This document shows positions 12,801 to 21,800 of a stretch of 64,000 bases of DNA, piece after piece. The notes under the pieces are model-generated. The model was not told where the DNA came from. It saw only the letters and a program-made list of their open reading frames with translations, and searched no databases. The DNA is taken from NCBI GenBank assembly GCA_022606425.2, contig JAHDVF020000141.1:1-64000 (forward strand). Direction: 5' to 3'. Origin of the DNA: Lepidostoma basale. Its lineage: Eukaryota > Arthropoda > Insecta > Trichoptera > Lepidostomatidae. The number at the start of each line of letters is the position of its first letter. The first letter of the stretch is position 1. The position numbers and the translations under genes were made by a program.

Positions 12801-15800
12801 CTTATTTTATTCGAATTCGAAATTCAAAAAGTCGGCCATCCTGGAAGTCAGAACAATCGATGCCCAATCATGACGTGATGGATGAATTTGGTTTATTTTC
12901 TGTTTCAGTTCAAAGAACATATTTACCTTTTACTATTTTAATTCCCAACAAATGTTTTAATGTTTAATACGAATGAAAACATTTGTTTTCTAGAAGTTTT
13001 ATTTAATTTTATGGGAATGACGTATTTCGCTTTGTTAAGACATTATCAAATGACATTACACATACAAATTTATCATTTGATAATGCTTTAGCAAGGCGAA
13101 AATCGCCATGCTCATAAAATATAATAAAACTTCTAGAAAACAGTCATGTTTATTCGTATTCGTGAATTAAAACGTAGTTTTACACCATTGTTCAAGAAAC
13201 AATAAATAATTTAATTGTTTAATTTGTAATGAAATTTGTAATGGGTGCATATTTTTAACGATATGTTCAAGAATCGATTAAATAACTCCGAATAATACAA
13301 TACAATATTTAAATTACGTTTATCTATGCGGGAATAATACATATCTTCGAACAAAAAAACATACAGTAATACGAGTATATACTATCGACTCTTTCAAATG
13401 TTTACACGCCAAAGTTCGGAATTCGTCAATTGAAGATATTATGTATTTCTTTGTAGGTATAATTAATAAATGAGCAATAATGACAGAGATTTATATGATA
13501 TTGCGTCACGAGAGATATCCATCTTATTACATATTTGACCAATTTTAAAAAATAAGTTTCACACATTTATAAATCCCAATATCTCCCCTGTAGCTGATAT
13601 TACTTATGCAAGCAATGAGAACGATCACTGAAAAGAACGCTCTGAAATTTAAATAATAAAACGGTTGGGATCCACTCAAGTATATTGAAAATAATAGTAA
13701 AATGATATCTTGCGTAATGGGATTTTGTTTAAAAGTAGATGTGTTATATGGTTCCTTTGTAGTTCTTAAGATGTATACTTAAATGCAGATTATTTTAATG
13801 AATCACATTACTCTTATTTCGAAGATCTTCACTACCACTAGAAATAAACTTTGATCTAAATTTTGACGGTCTAAATTACGAAAATGCAGATGCACGAGAT
13901 GAATGTTTAAATAGTCCTACAGCTCTCAGGAGTTTGAAATTTTCAGATCATCCCTTTAACACCGAAGAACCACTAACATTTATAAACTGCAGTAGGACTC
14001 CAATTACCTGAACTCCGACTATCCGAATCGCTGATTATCCAAATCGCTTTCAGAATTTCAGGAAAAATACAGAAACGTACTGCGATCCGCAAAATAATGA
14101 TTCTGTCTACGCGCGCTGTTGTCCTTCCCTCAAAGCCATGACTTTCATTTACAGTACGGTACGTACATACTGTACTAATAAATGTACAGCAATTGTAACT
14201 ACACTTAACACGTAAAATTGTTGCCTATAAAATCTCCATTTCTTTAAAAATATGTTTTTTCTCCCATTTTCAACATACATACAGTAATCAATTAAAATAG
14301 ACCCCTTTTCGGGAAAAATCCATTTATCCAATTTTTTTATTATATTGATTTGACTTTACCACATCATGATAATAATATGCTAACTTTTAAAGCGTCATTC
14401 TTGTGATGTAATCACCTCAAGGGCGCATTAAGACGTGTTTTAAATCTAAATGTGAACGCTGCATCTGATTGATATTCGCGATCGATTAGAAAGTATAATA
14501 GAACAAAATATGCAGGTTTTAAATTGGGTATGAAATATGAAAAAGAAGGGTTTTCAGCTTAGATCTGAAATCTGTCGGATCATTTATGCATCTGAGGTGT
14601 GAAGGAAGATTGTTTCAAGCTGATGGTCCGGCTACCGCAAACGCTTGATTCCCGAAATTTGTACTAGGGGAACGCTTTGGCTCTTCGCCGAGCCAAGTGT
14701 GGATTTCCTTGTATTTAGGCTGTCCGTTATACGTAGTTCGGATATATAATTTGGAGCCATTCCATGTAGCGCTTTGAAGACTGTCCAGCAGAGTTTATCT
14801 GGACTCTTAAGCCAGTGAAGTTCTTTGAGATGTTGTGTTATATCCGAAGTCACGACAATGAATGAGATTTTAAAATGTCTATTTTAATATTCCCGTTTGA
14901 GAAAAGTTCTTAAGCCCTGAGCTCCTTCCTGTCAAGTACCCCTGTCGTCGTCAATTTAAACAAGTGTGTTTGCCTTTCACCTCTCTTCAATATTTCGTTT
15001 AAATTTAATTTTGTGGATACAGATTTTCTCCTTTCACACATGGTAACGCAATATTCATCGGTTACTCACTCCACCAGATGCAGCACATTGCCCTGACATA
15101 AATATCCACGTCAAATTTTAATCATAACATCTTCGTAAATATAAGAGATCGCATCCTGTTGCATGTGTGTGTTCTTCAAACCTAAAGAGGATTGAAAGGC
15201 TTTGGTATAAAAACAGAAAACTGACTTGACTTGCTCATATATTCATTATTACACGAATAACTTTGGGAAAACACTTTGTTTTCACAACTCTTTATTACTC
15301 TCTTCACAAATATGTTTCAGTTGAAATTTATTCTTCATATAATTTTTAAATTTGCACTCAAGAAGGACGAGAACCAACCGAACCATATGTGTGAAGAGAG
15401 TATAAAGAGTTGTGTAAATATAGTGTTATTCAAATATCTTTCTCAATTGCGATTTACCATGAAAAAACTATTATTGCAAAGCAGAAATGGTTCAGTTAAC
15501 AATGATATTATATTTTGTAAGAAGCGAACTTTCCATTTTGAGGAGATTAATTATTTTCACCATTTAATCTCGTAGTGAAGTCATAATACGAATATTTCAA
15601 AAATTGGAAATGAAATGTTTTGTACTTCGATCTCATAACGTATTAATGTGACGATTCTTACATAACATAACGAATGTATTATAGAACAAATAATTTTATC
15701 ATTATTTACTTTGTGAATGAGTTAGTAATATCTATGACGAATATTTTAAGGTATAACCCGACATTAAAAATAACACATTGTCTAATGAATCGCGTGTTAT

Positions 15801-18800
15801 TTAGTTTAACCAGGAATTTGATTCGTTATTTTAGATTAATCCCCTCAGGTTACTTAAAATACAACATGACGTTTTAATCGACGAGAATTGTTTTTGCAAA
15901 CATTGAAGATTTAAAAAGGCAATTTGTGCAAACAAATTAGACTTTATATACACGGGCAAACATTGACTTATATATTGCTCGTACAACTGACAAAGGAACA
16001 CTTGGTTTTGATTAGGGATCCGTCTGTTAGGTTGGGTTAAACTATATATAGATAATACATTTATATTAATTGTTTTAAGCTATAACTTAATGCACGTTCG
16101 ATTCATCATATATGTGAATGTATGATTTATGTACTCGCTCAGACCAAATACTTATTCATTTATATTCTGAAAGCGTCCCAGGCGTGACAATTCCATTGTA
16201 ATAACAACGTTGTGTTAAGATTGACATCTTAATACGTTTTTCAATTCTTGCTTCAAACGCTCAAATTACGTTTTTAGCACACAAATTACATAAACGTGTT
16301 TACATATAAGCATCAGAATATTGAATTATGTAATAGAGCTGTTGTTATTTCTTCTTCTTCTTCTTCTTCTTCTTCTTCCTTATTGTAGACCTATGTGGTA
16401 TGTTCTCCAGAGTGTGAGGTAGATTCCCAGCTGTCCTTCCATCTTTTAGGAGGTCTTCTACAAGGACGAGTCCCATGAGGTTGATTATGCAATGCTATAT
16501 AGGGGAGTCTGGTGGTGTCCATTCTTTAAACATGACCTTCCTCGTTCATTATTTAAACATGACATTCCTTTTTCGCTGTCTGCTCCATCTTATAATATCC
16601 TCAACCTCACATATCTCTCTTATTCTGGTGTTCCTCACGCGATCTCTTAGTGTCTTGCTATTGTTATTTACTGTATTATATTCAAAAACACTTTTTTTTT
16701 TTAAATAATGTTTTATCTGTAGTTTAACGTACATTATGATTTAATTTTTTTTGCAATTAAAAGTTCTTATTCTTCTGTAATACAAAAAAAAAATCAAAAT
16801 ATAATCCTTTTAATTTCACAAAAAAACCAGATGATAAAAATGACGCCATCGTTAGTATTGTGTCTAAATGTTATTTTAATGTCGCTAAAAAATAAATGTG
16901 TTAATATTACTTATTTTTCTTTTTGTTCCTCTCCTGTCGGAGGTTACAAGACATCGTGACGTTTTTTACTTTGCACGCAGCTGCTCTAAACAAGTATGTT
17001 GTACTGCAACTGAACCATTTTAAAAGTTTTTTTAGATAGTATTTTTTTCTGTTTATTGCTTCTTCTTCTACATCCTCTCGGCGCTACATCCCGATATGGG
17101 ATTTAGTCTACTCCACTAGCTCCTGTTACAGGTCATTTTCCAGGTTCTTTCAGTTTCCTTCAATCGTTGTCAAGTTTTTGTTAGGTCGTTGTTCATTGGG
17201 GAGTCAGAGTTACGAGGCGATTGTGTTGGTGTCGTTCTGTTTATTACTACTTAACGAATTTTCAATTTTATTACTTATATTTATGACATCATACGTAGGT
17301 ACGATAATAAAATATTCAAATGTAACCTTTTATAAAAAAATAACTAGTTTCAGAAGTAAAGATTTTCTACCATTTAAAAACTTGGTTCACTGTAAAATCG
17401 TAATCAGTAATATGTTTAAACTTTTAATGGAAAACATTATTTTCACATACGTTAAAATTTCACAATTAATAATACCAAATTGTTATATTTTTGCTCTCTA
17501 CACTTCTGTCATACAACAATACTCAGAACAAAATTCAAAGAAGTATTCGTCTCACGCTCTTTTGTATTCAAAAAATTTTCTCGTACTCTCTCTTGATGAC
17601 ATTCTTGCCTATTAATATTATGATATTTTCAAAATTGTCTTTCAAATCGAATCAAACAAAATCAGTTTATTTCATCAACAGACATTACAAAATTAATTTT
17701 TAAGGCATCTATTGAGAACAAGTAAAATAATATATTGTGTATAGTATACTACCAGAAACGCACGAGAGATGGTTCAACATTAGGAAGACAGGATACTCTC
17801 CAGAATTAAGAGTATTTGCCTACTTTCACTAATATGAAAGACGTCGATCTCTGAGGAGACCGCGTTCAGCAGACTAATTGGTCTTCCCACCGGTGTCACC
17901 AGAGGCAGGTTGGTTCTGGCGGCCGGTAGGTAAAACAATCTATGCTGTCACTGTCGGAGATTCTTCTTCTTCTTCACTTTTGGTAGACTCAGGAGTCTGT
18001 TATTTCAGGCGGGTTCTCTTGAGACGCTGAACTCCAGCTTTCTCTCCACCGTTTCGGGGGTCTTCCTGGTCGACGTTGTCCGTTTGGCGTTCCATGGAGA
18101 GCTATGTGTGGTATCCTATTTGAGCTCATCCTTTCTACGTGTTGATGCCAGTATCGCCGTCTTTGACATCCCCATCTGACCACATCTTCGACCTCGCAGA
18201 TTTCTCGGATTGCTGTATTCCTAACTCGATCACGTAGGGTCTTGCCAACTATAGCGCGGAGTGTTTTCATCTCGGTTGTCCTGAGCATGCTCTTTGACAG
18301 TGTCTGCCCTCGATTCAATGCCATATGTGAGGATTGGTCGCACACAGGTCTTATAGATGCGTACCTTGCCGTCAGTCCTCATGTCCTTGTTTCTCCATAT
18401 GACATCTTTTAGGCAGCCCGCAACCGATGCAGCCCTATCCACCCTTACTTCTCTGGGGAGGTCATTAGAGCTGTCGGAGATATCTATCTTAAACTCAGGT
18501 ATAGTGAATTTCAAATGTATAATTGTGTGTATGGTTTCAGAGCTGCGTGGCGGTCCGCTGGGCGCCGTGTACCGATTGGCCCAGTTCCACTGCCACTGGG
18601 GTTGTTCCGACGGGCGCGGTTCGGAGCACACAGTGGACGGGCGGGCCTACTCCGCCGAGCTGCACCTCGTGCACTGGAACTGCGACAAGTACGGCTCGCT
18701 GGACGAGGCCGGCGGACACCCCGATGGCCTGGCTGTGCTCGGAGTCTTCCTAAAGGTAATTTATCATCTTATTAGTCTGGTGGTGCATAACTCCGGGAAG

Positions 18801-21800
18801 ATCTCACTATACCCCATCTCTATCGCACACCTGATACTTAATATGGTGCCTAACCTAACCGGGTGGTGGTCTAGGGCAGTGGTCGGCAAACTCATACGGT
18901 AAGTCAAAAGAGACAAATATCTACGAGAACTTTGTTTCTATGTTAGATGTGGGTATATCGCTTCTTTGCGGGAATAACGTGTTATCTCTAGAAATTGAAA
19001 AATGAAACAAGATACCCGTCTGAAAGAGACAATGTGACAACACAATATACCACTGTTGTGTTGTATCTTTCCCTCATAAATTCTCTGTTTTTCTCTTTAA
19101 GAATACCATGTTCTTGTAGAAAATAAAGTTGAACACGGCGGATTTGATTATCGAATAAAAAAAACGCTTTTTTCGAAATGTCACGCTATTCTCGCAAAGA
19201 GGCGATATGTACACTTTTTGAAAACTACATACTTTATAATAATCTTGCACATTGATATATTTTTAAAATTGAAATAAAGCCGTTATTATATTTAATTTAA
19301 ATAAAAGCTTTTCATTTCCGTAGAATGTGTAGGTAAGACAGATTTCTATATTGTTGTTTTACATTTCGTCACCTGAGAGTAAGAAGGTTCCAACTGACAA
19401 AAGTAAAAAGCTGAGAAAAATGAAGTCAAAGTTTTGTTGGTTTCGGGTGTGAATCTTGGAATAAAAGGGTTTTATTCCAATTTCCAGAGATTCTTTTACT
19501 GAGAAACGTGTAAATTTTGTCTGGCAACAGTTTGAATAATAATGTTCCAAGTTTAAATGAATCCTTTTTCAGTGAATCGTGTGTTTTGAATGATCAGATG
19601 GAACTTGATTCTTTCGTAACATCAAAATGACGATACTATTACATGTTTTTTTTAATTGTACATATAGATAAGGTTAGTAAGAACCCTTTTCACGAAAAAA
19701 AGCCAAATGTGAAATTTTGTTAGTTGGAACCTTCTTACTCTCAGGTGACGATTTGAAGACTACAGGGGAAAAACAAGGAATATCAGTTAAAATTCAAAAT
19801 AAATGTAATAATGCCATCTAGTGGCATTTGTACGTATCTATCCACAGTAAAATTTTCATATTCAAAAATCATGTGTGTCATCGACTATGGCCAGATAATC
19901 GATTGCTAATTGCTAAGAAATATATAGAATTTGATTAGCTTTATTCTCAATTTATTCAAATTAACCTTCTACTGACATTCCTTGTTTTTCCCCTGTAGTC
20001 TTCATTTCAGGAATGATATTAAGTACAATTCAATTACTATATTAGAATACTATTAAATTAAATTTTTAAAAATGTGTTTTAAGTGCGTCGTTTTTTAAAG
20101 AGCCACACTCAAGTAGCCAAAAAGTCGAATGTTGCTCGCGAGTCGCGGTTTGCCGACCACTGATCTAGGGGATAGAATGCTTGATCTAACTGAATTCATG
20201 TTCATGACATGCTCTTCTGAGCCTGTATGCACACGTCTCAGAAAAAAATCTAATTGAAAAAATCCAACAAATTGTATGTTGCGTGTTTTAAATATTTACT
20301 TACCTACTTATATAGCCGATGCCGTCCACTGCTGGACGTAGGCCTCCCCCATACTTCTCCACACCCTATCTTGCACCTCTGCATCCAGTCACCAGCAATA
20401 TCAACAGATAAGCTAATATTTATAACCCGCCGAAATGAAATTAAATTAGAATTCTATCTGCATATCAATACTTCCAATTGAAATGAGTGCTGTTTTAACA
20501 ACTGCTGCACCCGCCATAATAGGTACCTACTTTTCACAAAAATACACATTTGCGCCATTACTAAACAAAAACACAGGTTATAATATATCGGCTGTGCTAG
20601 TAATGTTAAAATGTTTATATCCTCCGAAATAACGATTAGGCTGTTTACATCTATAAATTTAATCGCTGTAAGATGATAAAAGCGCACCTAAGCTAATATG
20701 TGTCTATACTTACACGTTTCTGAATTAATTCACAAGAGTGATGACGAATCTGCCAGCTATTAAACATTCCAGACATTCAAACTGAACAAACTTTCGATAC
20801 AATATTGTTAATGTGTGATACACGATGTAAAATATGAGAGCAGACAAATCCATTAGGATGTTAAACAAATGTTTAAGCAGGCGTAGCTCTTCGAAAATTA
20901 AACCATGTGTTTTTGAAAAGGAAAAATCTAATTAATAATACAATTATTAACTAACTAACCATCACGCCGTCTCCCCGAAAGGATTGACAGTAATAATGGA
21001 CCGTCACATTGTTCTTTCCTGACACACTTCTCTCGCTTCCTCGTGCTATGCACACACGTCGATTTCTCCGACTCCTCACGTAGTCGACATTTAATATTTG
21101 ATTAATTTGATCGTGCCACGTTTTCAAGTTCCGTTTTCGTCGTTTATATAAATATATATTCTTTACCATTCTTTCTTCATTAATTATTTCCATCCGTCCA
21201 AACCATTATTTATTATATAATGATCCTTGTATTATTTTGTTCACACTTTCATTCGCACTGCATTCACTTCTTATAATTGTATTCGATATTCTATCATATA
21301 CAGATTTACCACACATTCGTCATATTATAAATATATATTTATATTACATATTATTTTCTGAATTCAAACTTATCAAATTGAACCTAACCCAACTTAACAA
21401 AAACATATTATATTTTTTTAATGTTAACTAACTTAACATATAAGCCCCAGCAGATTTGACACGTGGTTCTAGATTATTCTGAAACCTTCTCTTTATGTTT
21501 TAGAACAAATATTAACCGAATAATTATATAATCAACCAACAGTTCTGTAAAGGGGGCCCAAATCACTATAAATGTTTGTCCACCTTTTGTAAAGATATTA
21601 AATTGTTGTATTATAAAAAAATACAGTCAAACTAATTAAGCCAAAAATAAAAACGTTCAATTGCCACTGATTTAGTATAAAATGTAAAACTAACCCCTCT
21701 TCTTAAAAACCTGATTTAAAATTTTGATTTAGGTGTAGCAAACAGTAATAAAATTTATAAGTAGCATATTTATCGCAACATGGAAAAAAGCACTTCAACT

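Larger units (their letters stand above)
18877..20162. mobile_element. Non-autonomous hAT element carrying two nested MITEs
   Basis: Perfect 15-bp terminal inverted repeats CAGTGGTCGGCAAAC / GTTTGCCGACCACTG. The 8-bp target duplication GTCTAGGG / ATCTAGGG (18869-18876, 20163-20170) has one mismatch. The right end also has the AGAGCCACACTCAAG region common in hAT MITEs. Without the two nested elements it would be about 645 bp. No transposase is present. Confidence 0.82.
18857..20250 (+). mobile_element. SINE B copy interrupted by a hAT-like element
   Basis: The SINE B start (GGGTGGTGGTCTAGGG) is at 18861-18876 and its continuation (ATCTAGGGGATAGAATGCTTG) resumes at 20163. The rest is degenerate. 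Confidence 0.7.

Noticed and set aside
15276..15575. 99-codon ORF
   Set aside because: Overlaps an inverted-repeat unit and has no coding character.
17178..17615. 145-codon ORF
   Set aside because: Most of it lies in dispersed repeat C, whose other copy at 40745-41060 does not keep the frame.
18357..18902. 181-codon ORF read as one protein
   Set aside because: It runs from antisense LINE sequence through carbonic anhydrase exon B into the next intron; only 18541-18755 is coding.
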